Counted from the first letter of the stretch, positions 1 through 6,982 are shown. The stretch is DNA of 11,991 nucleotides from CAZLMF01 sp964560565 (GCA_964560565.1 CAZLMF010000049.1:1-11991), one strand, 5' to 3'. The notes: a model not told the origin generated them from the letters alone. A program made the numbers and translations.

Positions 1-188
1 AAGATGCTTTTGAAACAGGCAGACAGCTTTCTAAGTCAGACGGAATACTTGTCGGCATTTCCTCCGGTGCTGCTGCATACGCAGCAACTGTGATTGCAAA
101 GCGCCCAGAAAACGCAGGCAAGACTATTGTTGTGCTGCTCCCCGACACAGGTGAGCGCTACCTTTCAACTGCGCTTTTCTCCGAATAA
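1..188 (+). CDS. cysK: Cysteine synthase (O-acetylserine sulfhydrylase), C-terminal end only
   Basis: This is the last 61 codons of a PLP-dependent cysteine synthase, which makes cysteine from O-acetylserine and sulfide in the cytoplasm. The reading frame starts at base 3 and the stop TAA is 186-188. Two family signatures are visible: the glycine-rich segment GISSGAA, typical of the C-terminal half of CysK, and the terminal block LLPDTGERYLSTALF, which is nearly invariant in CysK/CysM proteins. The rest of the gene lies outside the window. A perfect hairpin terminator follows about 35 bases after the stop. In Bacillus subtilis CysK also acts as the partner of the regulator CymR, and a CymR-like gene lies 3.3 kb away here. 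That link is inference. Family assignment is very secure; CysK versus CysM cannot be fully settled from this fragment. Confidence 0.93.
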   Translation, partial: DAFETGRQLSKSDGILVGISSGAAAYAATVIAKRPENAGKTIVVLLPDTGERYLSTALFSE

Positions 189-221
189 TCCAGCCTACTC
201 CTCATTTTATAATTTCAATAC

Positions 222-253
222 AAAAGCCGTACAGCGTAAGCTGTACGGCTTTT
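222..253. terminator. Bidirectional terminator between cysK and tcdA
   Basis: A perfect 14-bp inverted repeat, AAAAGCCGTACAGC and its complement, is separated by the 4-base loop GTAA. Because the arms begin with A4 and end with T4, the hairpin ends in a short T run on either strand. It lies between two convergent genes, so it can end both the plus-strand cysK transcript and the minus-strand tcdA transcript. Confidence 0.9.
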
Positions 254-256
254 GGT

Positions 257-1015
257 TTATCTTATGCCTGTTAAGTCCTTAATTACTTCACCTGCTATAA
301 TCAGCCCCACGACAGGAGGCACAAAGGCATTGCTGCCCGGAATTTGCCTGCGAACTGTGCATTTACGTGCAGTATCCGGCGGACAAATGCAGTTGTTGTT
401 GCAGCTATTGTCTGTATCCTCGATAGGCTGACGAGGCAATTCCTTAGAATAAACCACCTTAAGCCCTTTTACTCCCCTCTTTCTAAGCTCATAGCGCATA
501 ACCTTTGCAAGGGGACAAACCGAGGTTTTATAAATATCCGCCACCTCAAAAGCTGTGGGGTCAAGCTTATTCCCTGCTCCCATGGAGCTTATTATCGGCA
601 CTCCTGCTTCTTTCGCCCTCTCGACAAGCTCAATCTTGCCTGTTACGGTATCAATGGCATCCACAACATAATCATATAGGGATAAATCGACCTGTTCTGC
701 TGTTTCTGGCATATAAAAAAGCTTATGGGCTGTCACAATCGCATTGGGGTTAATCTCCGCTATCCTCTCTGCGGCGACGTCAACCTTATCTTTACCCACC
801 GTTTTGCGTGTAGCAATAATCTGTCGGTTTATATTGGTAAGGCAAACCTTATCATCATCGAAAATATCAAGAGCGCCCACTCCGCTTCGGGCTAAAGCCT
901 CTACTGTATAGCCCCCCACTCCACCTATGCCAAAGACCGCAACCCTTGCATTTGCAAGCTTTTCCATACCCTGTTTGCCAAGCATTAGCTCCGTTCTTGA
1001 AAACTGCGTTAGCAT
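257..1015 (-). CDS. tcdA: tRNA threonylcarbamoyladenosine dehydratase (TcdA/YgdL, E1-like)
   Basis: A 252-residue ThiF/MoeB/E1-type enzyme expected to cyclise threonylcarbamoyl-adenosine 37 of tRNAs to ct6A using ATP. Visible features are the Rossmann nucleotide-binding loop GIGGVGG (residues 29-35), the acidic strand end DDDKV near 53-57 followed by NINRQ, the DAIDTVTGK stretch near 119-127, and SMGAGNKLDPT near 144-154, all typical of the TcdA/CsdL branch. A cysteine-rich segment lies near the C-terminus (Cys205, 209, 211 and 219), followed by VRRQIPGSNAFVPPVVG; Cys167 lies in SVCPLAK. The start ATG is preceded by GTGAGGATT as ribosome-binding site. It has its own good promoter in the 87-base gap after the beta-lyase gene, so it is probably expressed independently of the sulfur genes. 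It ends 4 bases before the shared terminator. Confidence 0.9.
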   Translation of the reverse strand: MLTQFSRTELMLGKQGMEKLANARVAVFGIGGVGGYTVEALARSGVGALDIFDDDKVCLTNINRQIIATRKTVGKDKVDVAAERIAEINPNAIVTAHKLFYMPETAEQVDLSLYDYVVDAIDTVTGKIELVERAKEAGVPIISSMGAGNKLDPTAFEVADIYKTSVCPLAKVMRYELRKRGVKGLKVVYSKELPRQPIEDTDNSCNNNCICPPDTARKCTVRRQIPGSNAFVPPVVGLIIAGEVIKDLTGIR

Positions 1016-1066
1016 TATCTAATCCTCACTTTATATGTGTAAAATACTACGAAAACATTTCAGTTT

Positions 1067-1095
1067 ATGCTATCATAATTGCTTTATCCTGTCAA
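1067..1095 (-). promoter_or_regulatory. Predicted sigma-A promoter of tcdA
   Basis: Read on the minus strand, a perfect -35 TTGACA (1090-1095) is followed after exactly 17 bases by TAGCAT (1067-1072, 4 of 6 consensus bases). Transcription would start near 1060, about 45 bases upstream of the tcdA start codon. Confidence 0.7.
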
Positions 1096-1102
1096 TAACA
1101 AG

Positions 1103-2281
1103 CTAGGAAAGCTCGTCTATAGCTTGCTCAAGCTGAAAAAACGCCTGCTCTAAGGTCTTGCGTGGGCAAGCAATATTTATGCGCTCAAAGCCACTGCCTG
1201 CCTTGCCAAACATAATCCCTCCATCAAGCCATAGCTTCGCTCTGTCCTCAATTAACCTTTCAAGCTCTTTATCATTAAGCTCAAGCCCCCTAAAGTCAAT
1301 CCAAACTAGGTAAGTCCCCTCTGGCTCAACAAGTTTAAGCTTTTGTAGCTTTTGCGCAATAAAATCACGCACAAAGTTTAGGTTTCCATTTAAGTATTCA
1401 AGGAGCGCATCAAGCCACTCACCCCCATGCTCATATGCAGTCCTGCAAGCCACAATCCCCATTATTCCAAGCTGGCTCATGCCGGTTCGGTTAATCTCAT
1501 CCTTGAAGCTTTTTCTAAGTGTCTTGTTCGAGATAATGATGTTGGAGATATGAAGCCCCGCAAGGTTAAATGTTTTCGTGGGAGCAGTACAGGTGATGCA
1601 AACTTCCGCAAATTCAGGGCGTAAATTCGCAAACACGCTATGCTTATTACCTTTGTAAATAAAATCCCCGTGGATTTCATCGCTTAGCACAATTACACCG
1701 TATTTAAGGCAAATCTCGCCCATTTTCACAAGCTCATTTTCCGTCCACACTCTACCCACAGGATTATGCGGACTGCAAAGGATAAATAGCTTGACTTCGT
1801 TGTCAATGATTTTTCTTTTAAAATCCTCGAAATCAATGGTATACCGCCCATTTTCATATACAAGGTCGTTACTTACAAGCCTACGCTCATTTTTTTCTAT
1901 TGAGGATGCAAAGGGGTAATAAACAGGCTGTTGAATAAGCACCGCATCACCCTTGCTTGTAAAAGCACGAATAGCGGTGTTGATAGCATACACAACCCCG
2001 GGTGCCATCACCACCCAGCTGCGCTTAATCTCCCATCCCAAGCGTGTTAGAAACCATTTCCCCAGTGCATCATAGTAGGCATCATTAGGCTCACTGTACC
2101 CAAATATTCCGTGCTGTGCGCGCTCTACAAGCGCATTTATGACCTCATCAGGGGCACTAAAATCCATATCTGCCACCCATAAAGGCAGCAAATCCTCGGA
2201 CTTTCCTCTGCTTTTTACATTGTCAAACTTAATTGAATCAGTATTCTTGCGCTCTATTTGTTCATCAAAGTTAAAGCTCAT
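1103..2281 (-). CDS. patB: PatB/MalY-family cystathionine beta-lyase (PLP aminotransferase fold I)
   Basis: A 392-residue fold-type I PLP enzyme of the MalY/PatB branch, whose members cleave cystathionine to homocysteine, pyruvate and ammonia. Visible motifs are LWVADMDF near residues 34-41, the HNPVGRVW block (Asn173), SDEIHGDF with Asp201 that contacts the PLP pyridine nitrogen, and APTKTFNLAG, where Lys236 should carry the Schiff base. A conserved arginine lies in the C-terminal segment FERINIACPR and should bind the substrate carboxylate. Length matches the family. The start ATG lies one base after the stop of the upstream MetI-like gene, and its ribosome-binding site GAGGGAG lies inside that gene's last codons, so the two are probably translationally coupled. 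Together they would convert activated homoserine and cysteine to homocysteine. Substrate preference is inferred; some PatB proteins act mainly as cysteine desulfhydrases. Confidence 0.85.
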   Translation of the reverse strand: MSFNFDEQIERKNTDSIKFDNVKSRGKSEDLLPLWVADMDFSAPDEVINALVERAQHGIFGYSEPNDAYYDALGKWFLTRLGWEIKRSWVVMAPGVVYAINTAIRAFTSKGDAVLIQQPVYYPFASSIEKNERRLVSNDLVYENGRYTIDFEDFKRKIIDNEVKLFILCSPHNPVGRVWTENELVKMGEICLKYGVIVLSDEIHGDFIYKGNKHSVFANLRPEFAEVCITCTAPTKTFNLAGLHISNIIISNKTLRKSFKDEINRTGMSQLGIMGIVACRTAYEHGGEWLDALLEYLNGNLNFVRDFIAQKLQKLKLVEPEGTYLVWIDFRGLELNDKELERLIEDRAKLWLDGGIMFGKAGSGFERINIACPRKTLEQAFFQLEQAIDELS

Positions 2282-2282
2282 A

Positions 2283-3425
2283 CTATTCTCCCTCTAACGC
2301 CTGTGAAAGGTCTGATATTAAGTCCTCCACTGCTTCAATTCCCACTGACAACCGTAGCAATTTTTCATCAATTCCTAAAGCTCGTCGCTTTTGCTCGGGT
2401 ACATCAGCGTGTGTTTGCAGCAATGGGTAAGTCATTAGCGTTTCCACTCCCCCAAGACTTTCCGCATACTTAATAATATTTAGGCGCTTTAAGATTTGCT
2501 TTGCAGTTTGCTCACTATCAACCCTAAAAGAAAGCATTGCGCCAAATCCACTTGCCTGTTGCTTTGAAATCTCGTACTGCGGATGGGAGGGCAAGCCTGC
2601 GTAATAAACCTTCTCTACCCTTCTCCTGCTACAAAGCCAATCCGCTATTCTCATTGCGCTTTCCTGTTGCCTATCCATGCGTATAGCAAGAGTTTTTATG
2701 CCCCTAATAATTAGCCAGCTATCAAAGGGGGAAAGGCACGCTCCCGTTGTCTTGAAAATGAAGCGTAAACGCTCCGCCAATATATCATTATCGGTAACCA
2801 AAAAGCCTGCCAGCGTGTCATTGTGACCGCCTAAGTACTTTGTTGCGCTGTGAATAACAATATCTGCCCCAAGTGAAATAGGCTTTTGGTAGTATGGTGT
2901 CAAAAATGTATTGTCCACCGCTGAAAGCAAGTCATGCTCCTTCGCAAGCTGTGAAATCGCGCTTATATCAGTAACCAGCATTAGAGGGTTTGTGGGAGTT
3001 TCCACAAATATTGCTTTTGTGTTTTCTTTTATGCAGCTTTGCACCGCTTCTAAATCGGAGGTGTCCACGAAATCAAATGCAATACCATTCTTAGTTGATA
3101 TATTTGAAAAAAGACGATATGAGCCGCCGTATAGGTCGTTTGACGCTATTACATGATCCCCTGGCGCAAACAGCTCCATAAACGCCGTAATTGCCGCCAT
3201 CCCCGTCGAGAACGCAAGGGTATGCCCTGCACCCTCAAGAGCGCTTATAACGCTCTCTAGGTGCTCCCTTGTGGGGTTTTGCAGCCTTGAGTAGTCATAG
3301 CCTGTGCTTTCCCCAACCGCAGGATGCTCAAAAGTAGCAGTTTGGAAAATCGGGATTGAAACTGCCCCTGTATCATCATGCTTTTCTATGTTTCCCCCAT
3401 GTACGCAAAGCGTCGAAAAGTCCAT
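2283..3425 (-). CDS. metI: MetI-like cystathionine gamma-synthase / O-acetylhomoserine-type trans-sulfuration enzyme
   Basis: A 380-residue Cys/Met-metabolism PLP enzyme. Motifs in order: YDYSRLQNPTR (Tyr45 and Arg47, phosphate contacts from the neighbouring subunit), NDLYGGSYRLF (Tyr99 stacks on PLP), AVDNTFLTP (Asp171), and HSATKYLGGHND with Lys196 as the Schiff-base lysine. The C-terminal block SLGGVETLMTYPLLQTHADVP resembles MetI of Bacillus, which joins O-acetylhomoserine and cysteine to cystathionine, more than classical gamma-lyases. The start ATG follows the ribosome-binding site AAAGGAAAG. It is the second gene of the Rrf2-regulator unit, 35 bases after the regulator, and is followed after one base by the PatB-like beta-lyase, the enzyme of the next step. 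An alternative role is gamma-lyase (MccB-like); the pairing with PatB favours synthesis of homocysteine. Confidence 0.82.
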   Translation of the reverse strand: MDFSTLCVHGGNIEKHDDTGAVSIPIFQTATFEHPAVGESTGYDYSRLQNPTREHLESVISALEGAGHTLAFSTGMAAITAFMELFAPGDHVIASNDLYGGSYRLFSNISTKNGIAFDFVDTSDLEAVQSCIKENTKAIFVETPTNPLMLVTDISAISQLAKEHDLLSAVDNTFLTPYYQKPISLGADIVIHSATKYLGGHNDTLAGFLVTDNDILAERLRFIFKTTGACLSPFDSWLIIRGIKTLAIRMDRQQESAMRIADWLCSRRRVEKVYYAGLPSHPQYEISKQQASGFGAMLSFRVDSEQTAKQILKRLNIIKYAESLGGVETLMTYPLLQTHADVPEQKRRALGIDEKLLRLSVGIEAVEDLISDLSQALEGE

Positions 3426-3460
3426 ATCTATCTTTCCTTTCGTTTGTCCTTACTATATTT

Positions 3461-3907
3461 CTATATATAAAACATCAGAGCATCTTTTCCTCTTAGCTTT
3501 TGTGCCTCTTCGACTAAGTCGCTTAGCGTAACTCCACTTAGCGTTAATCCCACCGCTTCGTCAAGCTTGTCCAGCACAAGCTTTCGCATTGCAGCCTCTA
3601 TATCGGGCGCACTTCCCTTTACGCTATCTTCAGCTTTTTCAAATAGGTATGCCTCTACCTCGATTAACACATCAAGAGCTGTTATCTCCTTTGGCATTCG
3701 TGCAAGCTGGTAGCCCCCTTGAGAGCCCTTGACGGAGATTACAAGACCTGCTTTTTTAAGTCTTGAAAAAACCTGTTCAAGATATATTTTTGATATGCCA
3801 AGCCTTTCAGCTATGCTAATTAGCGTCACATTCTCGCCTGCTGAATATACCTGCGCCATGCTTGTCATCGCCGCTAGTGCATATCTTCCTTTAGCTGAAA
3901 TTCTCAT
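3461..3907 (-). CDS. Rrf2-family transcriptional regulator without cysteines, CymR-like
   Basis: A 148-residue Rrf2-family repressor. The N-terminus MRISAKGRYALAAM and the winged-helix region (about residues 27-70, including SIAERLGISKIYLEQVFSRLKKAGLV and the wing SVKGSQGGYQLAR) are typical of the family. The protein contains no cysteine at all, so it cannot hold the iron-sulfur cluster of IscR, NsrR or RsrR through the usual three cysteines. That is the situation in CymR, the cysteine-metabolism repressor of Bacillus and Staphylococcus. It is the first gene of a unit with the MetI-like and PatB-like enzymes and faces a cysK end 3.3 kb away, which fits a sulfur-metabolism role. The start ATG has the ribosome-binding site GAGGTG seven bases upstream. 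Autoregulation is likely because its promoter drives the whole unit. The specific CymR assignment is inference. Confidence 0.87.
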   Translation of the reverse strand: MRISAKGRYALAAMTSMAQVYSAGENVTLISIAERLGISKIYLEQVFSRLKKAGLVISVKGSQGGYQLARMPKEITALDVLIEVEAYLFEKAEDSVKGSAPDIEAAMRKLVLDKLDEAVGLTLSGVTLSDLVEEAQKLRGKDALMFYI

Positions 3908-3944
3908 AGAATCACCTCATCTCATAGTAATGTTGTATGCATTT

Positions 3945-3973
3945 ATCATATTCCAAGATTGCAAAAAAGTCAA
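3945..3973 (-). promoter_or_regulatory. Predicted promoter of the rrf2-metI-patB unit
   Basis: On the minus strand TTGACT (3968-3973) and TATGAT (3945-3950) are separated by exactly 17 bases, each matching 5 of 6 consensus bases. Start of transcription is expected near 3938, giving a short leader of about 30 bases. The spacer end reads CTTGGAAT, and a TTGGAAT-like half-site could be part of a regulator-binding site, but no clear palindrome is visible. Confidence 0.75.
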
Positions 3974-4043
3974 TACCATATTAAACATATAGGATATTTA
4001 TTCTTAGTCTGTTAAAATATTTTTATTATTTCTTACCTATCTC

Positions 4044-4072
4044 TTGACAGTATAACCATTTAGGTATAATAT
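4044..4072 (+). promoter_or_regulatory. Predicted promoter of the phosphotransferase gene
   Basis: A perfect TTGACA (4044-4049) is followed by overlapping -10 choices: TATAAT at 15 bases (4065-4070) or TAATAT at 17 bases (4067-4072). The start would fall near 4079, about 38 bases before the start codon. It diverges from the Rrf2-unit promoter, with about 70 bases between the two -35 boxes. Confidence 0.7.
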
Positions 4073-4116
4073 TAAAATATGCACTATATGTAATCGTTTA
4101 CAGGAGGTTTGATAAA

Positions 4117-5091
4117 ATGAATATAAATTTCATTCATGACGAGCACGATGTTCTCCAACGCGGCATTACCCATGAGCAAATGGAAGCCATCTGCGAAAGG
4201 GCATTTGCAGGTATAACAATCCGAAGTGTTACAGAGCTTGAATTTGGTATGTTCAACAACACCTTTAAGGTTGAAACTGCCGATGAGCGTTTTATCCTGC
4301 GCATTTCCCCCCACCCCGATACCCCCCTTAGCAGATACGAGCAGAATCTTATGCGCAGAGAATACAGCATTCAACCATTCCTTGCCCCTTTGAGCAAGCT
4401 TTTCCCTAAATGCATTTATAGTGACTTCACTCGTACCCTTATCAACAGGGATTATGTTGTCATCACCTTTCTTGAGGGCGAAAACTGGCATGTGCTAAAG
4501 GACAGCCTCTCTAAAGAGGAGAATGACCGCATTTGGTATGAATCAGGAGAAACCGCGAAGCTTTTGAGCAGCATTACAAGTGATAATTTCGGCTCGCCAA
4601 GCCCTGCGCCCCAATATTCAAGCTGGTACGACTATGTCTGCGCCTATATGAACAGTATGCGCACCGACCTTGCGGCAAAGGGTTTTGTTTATCCCGAAGT
4701 TAATAGCTTCCTTGAGTCTACCGAACGCTTCAAGCCTGCACTTGACTTAATCGACAAGGGTAGGCTTGTCCACGGTGATATGTGGCCTAAGAATATACTT
4801 ATCAAAAAGCATAGCGGTAGCTACCGTATAAGCGGTGTAATCGACTCCGAGCGTGCTTACTGGGGCGATGAAGCCTCAGAGTGGATTCATGCATTCATCA
4901 ATGTTTCCCCCAGCTTTTGGGAAGGTTATGGTAATCTTTACTGCCCAGACGGCAAAGAGGAAAGACTTCAATTTTATTATGGAATGCATAACGTTATGGC
5001 GACAATTGAAAGCAGCCTTCGTGATAACAATCACCCTGAGTGGAGTCTTAATAACCTTGCTCGGCTAAACGAAAGACTTTGCCGCAAATAG
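4117..5091 (+). CDS. Phosphotransferase of the aminoglycoside/choline kinase (APH) fold, substrate unknown
   Basis: A 324-residue small-molecule kinase-like protein. The N-lobe contains VTELEFGMFNNTFKVET, matching the nucleotide loop of APH-type kinases, and FILRIS near residues 59-64. The catalytic loop is LVHGDMWPKNILI, with Asp221 as probable catalytic base and Asn226 as metal ligand. VIDSERAYWGDEASEW follows, with Asp243 as the second metal-binding aspartate. These are the two signatures of the family. The start is unambiguous: AGGAGG at 4102-4107 sits nine bases before the ATG. It has its own promoter and no visible terminator before nadA, 93 bases downstream. The family includes resistance enzymes and sugar, choline, homoserine and methylthioribose kinases. 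A native metabolic role is as likely as antibiotic modification, and the sequence does not decide. Confidence 0.85.
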   Translation: MNINFIHDEHDVLQRGITHEQMEAICERAFAGITIRSVTELEFGMFNNTFKVETADERFILRISPHPDTPLSRYEQNLMRREYSIQPFLAPLSKLFPKCIYSDFTRTLINRDYVVITFLEGENWHVLKDSLSKEENDRIWYESGETAKLLSSITSDNFGSPSPAPQYSSWYDYVCAYMNSMRTDLAAKGFVYPEVNSFLESTERFKPALDLIDKGRLVHGDMWPKNILIKKHSGSYRISGVIDSERAYWGDEASEWIHAFINVSPSFWEGYGNLYCPDGKEERLQFYYGMHNVMATIESSLRDNNHPEWSLNNLARLNERLCRK

Positions 5092-5099
5092 CTTTGTGC

Positions 5100-5128
5100 T
5101 TGACTGTAAATCTGCTATATGCTATCAT
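5100..5128 (+). promoter_or_regulatory. Predicted promoter of nadA
   Basis: TTGACT (5100-5105) and TATCAT (5123-5128) are separated by 17 bases, each with 5 of 6 consensus bases. The start of transcription would be near 5135, giving a leader of about 50 bases. It lies directly after the phosphotransferase stop codon. Confidence 0.7.
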
Positions 5129-5184
5129 TATGGTAGGCTATAGATATAAATATGCCAAGCCGCTTACGAACAAAGGAGGCAATT

Positions 5185-6099
5185 ATGGTTAGAGATATAC
5201 AAGAAAAAATCATGCAACTCAAGCGTGAAAAAAACATTGCAATTCTTGCCCATAGCTATCAAGGGGAGGAAATCATTGAGGTTGCCGATGTTGCAGGCGA
5301 TAGCTATATGCTAAGTGTTGCCGCAAAGTCACTAAAGGCGGATACCATCATTATGGCAGGTGTTCACTTTATGGCTGAAACTGTTAAAATGCTATCCCCT
5401 GAAAAGAAGGTTATCCTTGCAAACCCGCTTGCCGGTTGCCCTATGGCAGAGCAGATTGAGCCAGAATTTCTCGAGCGTTTTCGCGCTGATAACCCCGAAT
5501 ATACCGTGGTATGCTACATAAATACCACCGCCGCTCTAAAGCGTTTATGCGACGTTTGCGTCACAAGCTCAAGTGCTGTTACAATCGTCCGCAATATGGA
5601 CAGCGATAAAATCTTATTCCTGCCCGACTGCAATTTAGGAGACTATGTAGCAAAGCAAGTGCCCGAAAAGGAAATCAAACTTTGGCAGGGAGGATGTCCC
5701 ATTCACGCAGTTGTGACCCCAAATGAGGTAAAGCTTGCAAAGGAGCAGCACCCAGATGCCCTTGTGCTGGTGCATCCGGAATGTGTACCTAAGGTTGTGG
5801 AGCTTGCCGATTACGTCGGCTCAACCTCAGGTATAATGGATTATGCTAAAAACTCCACTGCTAAGGAGTTTATCATCGGCACTGAAATTAGCATTGCCGA
5901 GCATTTAAGCTACGCATGCCCTGACAAGCAATTCTACCCCTTGTCAAAAAAGCTTGTCTGCCCAAATATGAAGATTACAAGCCTAATGGACGTGTACAAA
6001 TCCGTTGCCGGTGAGGCAGGGCTTGAGATTATCATGGACGACCAAACCATCAATGAGGCTCGCAAGTGCATCGACGAAATGATTAGGCTTGGAGGCTAA
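5185..6099 (+). CDS. nadA: Quinolinate synthase A
   Basis: A 304-residue iron-sulfur enzyme that condenses iminoaspartate with dihydroxyacetone phosphate to quinolinate in NAD synthesis. Conserved segments include AILAHSYQGEEI, VAGDSYML, AGVHFMAETVK, LANPLAGCPMA, YINTTAALK, FLPDCNLGDYVA, WQGGCPIH, HPECVPKV, and LVCPNMKITSL. The three cysteines Cys85, Cys171 and Cys259 have the spacing expected for the [4Fe-4S] ligands of this family. Translation most likely starts at the ATG at 5185: AAAGGAGG (5172-5179) lies five bases upstream and the protein then has the usual family length. The in-frame ATG at 5152 would add 11 residues and place that ribosome-binding site inside the gene. No nadB or nadC is visible nearby, so the iminoaspartate source is elsewhere. 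A terminator follows 26 bases after the stop. Confidence 0.95.
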   Translation: MVRDIQEKIMQLKREKNIAILAHSYQGEEIIEVADVAGDSYMLSVAAKSLKADTIIMAGVHFMAETVKMLSPEKKVILANPLAGCPMAEQIEPEFLERFRADNPEYTVVCYINTTAALKRLCDVCVTSSSAVTIVRNMDSDKILFLPDCNLGDYVAKQVPEKEIKLWQGGCPIHAVVTPNEVKLAKEQHPDALVLVHPECVPKVVELADYVGSTSGIMDYAKNSTAKEFIIGTEISIAEHLSYACPDKQFYPLSKKLVCPNMKITSLMDVYKSVAGEAGLEIIMDDQTINEARKCIDEMIRLGG

Positions 6100-6115
6100 A
6101 CGCTTTAGCTTATAG

Positions 6116-6158
6116 CAAAAATAAAAAGGCTGTGTATTTGCTACACAGCCTTAATTTT
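6116..6158. terminator. Shared terminator of nadA (+) and the large RNA unit (-)
   Basis: An 11-bp perfect stem, AAGGCTGTGTA at 6126-6136 and its complement at 6142-6152, has a 5-base loop. On the minus strand it is followed by TTTTTATTTTT, a strong U-tract, which makes it a very good 3' end for the minus-strand RNA. On the plus strand the tail is weaker (TTAATTTTC), yet it would still serve nadA. Confidence 0.88.
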
Positions 6159-6947
6159 CATCTTACGACATCCGTCGCATAGTACATGTCATACACTTTA
6201 AGTTTCTGGTGGTCTCACCCCAAACATTTTTATTTGAAGTAATCTCTTAAATCCGAATTGTGCATTGGACTCACCCTTATATCTTATTTCTTTTTAGTCC
6301 TCTTGTAAATACAGCTTGTCATAAGCATCACCTCGTTAGTAATTCAGCCAGTTGTTAAGCCGTTTGCTCTATCTAAACGCCTGCAAAACATACAGACGAC
6401 GCTGCAGCTTCGATACACTCCACAAATATTTAGCATATCTCCTTGCCGCACACAATAGCATAGAACCAGAAGTAATCTAGACTAAAATCACATTTAGAAG
6501 TCGGGACTTACGCACCCACGCTTGAGCTGCTCGCTTTCCCACGAATGGCTTTGTCTTGTAACCGTATAATCAGGCTAATCGCCTTGTCGATTTGAGCTTG
6601 TGCTTATGCTTGTGAACTTGATATTTAGCAATTTGCACTCTGCTCCTTAATGAACCGGTTACAGCGGACTGTTTACGAGCCGCTCATTAGCGCAAGGCTG
6701 CGTACATTCTACATTGTCCATGGGACTCGCATCCTTTCCTTGACTTAATTCTTAGGCGTACATTCTCGCTGCCATTTCGGCATGCACCGTTTCCGACTAG
6801 ATTTGCCAACCTAGCACCACGTCTACTACCTAAGGTCAATATAGGAGGGTAAATGCCTTTGCTCTGACTATCATCCAAGCTTGCTTCTTAACTTTTAACC
6901 TAAGTGCTGCTCTTTTGCTAGCTTTTCATCAGCTTTACCTTTCCTCT
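6120..6947 (-). ncRNA. Large structured non-coding RNA of about 825 nt, class not identified
   Basis: A minus-strand transcription unit bounded by a strong promoter (6954-6982) and a strong terminator (6116-6158), with no credible protein gene in either strand. Many perfect helices can be read directly. Long-range examples are GGUAAA at 6934-6939 with 6848-6853; an 11-bp helix of 6829-6839 with 6740-6744 plus 6751-6756 (one 6-base bulge); and an 8-bp helix UGUAACCG/CGGUUACA at 6656-6663 with 6557-6564. Local hairpins lie at 6797-6814, 6770-6782, 6681-6692, 6661-6672 (a UCCG tetraloop of the UNCG type), 6577-6592, 6482-6497, 6361-6379, 6314-6326, 6202-6225 (GGUG/CACC with a purine internal loop) and 6165-6178. 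The 11-base sequence AGAATGTACGC occurs twice (6756-6766 and 6700-6710). Size and intricacy recall GOLLD or ROOL RNAs, but I cannot match it to either by eye. That it is a non-coding RNA is likely; the class is open. Confidence 0.75.
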
Positions 6948-6953
6948 GTCTAT

Positions 6954-6982
6954 AATATACCATACTTTTTGTACGATGTCAA
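6954..6982 (-). promoter_or_regulatory. Promoter of the large non-coding RNA
   Basis: On the minus strand a perfect TTGACA (6977-6982) is followed by 17 bases and TATATT (6954-6959), 5 of 6 consensus; TATTAT two bases further on is an alternative. The expected start is near 6947, in the sequence GACAGAGGAAAGG. This is among the best promoters in the window, fitting a highly expressed RNA. Confidence 0.8.

Noticed and set aside
3908..3990. CymR-type operator over the Rrf2-unit promoter
   Set aside because: Only a TTGGAAT half-site is visible; no convincing inverted partner at fixed spacing was found, so it is not listed as a feature.
5152..5184. Upstream ATG start for nadA
   Set aside because: The strong ribosome-binding site at 5172-5179 would fall inside the gene; the ATG at 5185 is at ideal distance and gives the usual protein length.
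6368..6460. About 30-codon frame inside the large RNA behind AAGGAGAT
   Set aside because: The ribosome-binding site is only two bases from the ATG, too close, and the peptide has no recognisable feature.
6687..6878. 63-codon open frame on the minus strand
   Set aside because: It lies in the helical part of the large RNA, has no ribosome-binding site, and its product looks random and basic.
6120..6947. Large RNA as RNase P RNA
   Set aside because: Short strings such as GAGGAAAG near the 5' end, TAGATAGA and ACGAGGTGATG resemble pieces of class B RNase P RNA and come in a similar order, but the universal core with the GGAAAGUCC segment and the ACAGAA region near the 3' end is not present, and the unit is about twice the usual length.
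6120..6947. Large RNA as OLE RNA or a group II intron
   Set aside because: OLE is normally about 600 nt and sits near its partner gene and isoprenoid genes, none of which is here. No domain V with its AGC triad and no GUGYG 5' end was seen, and a promoter and terminator bound the unit directly.
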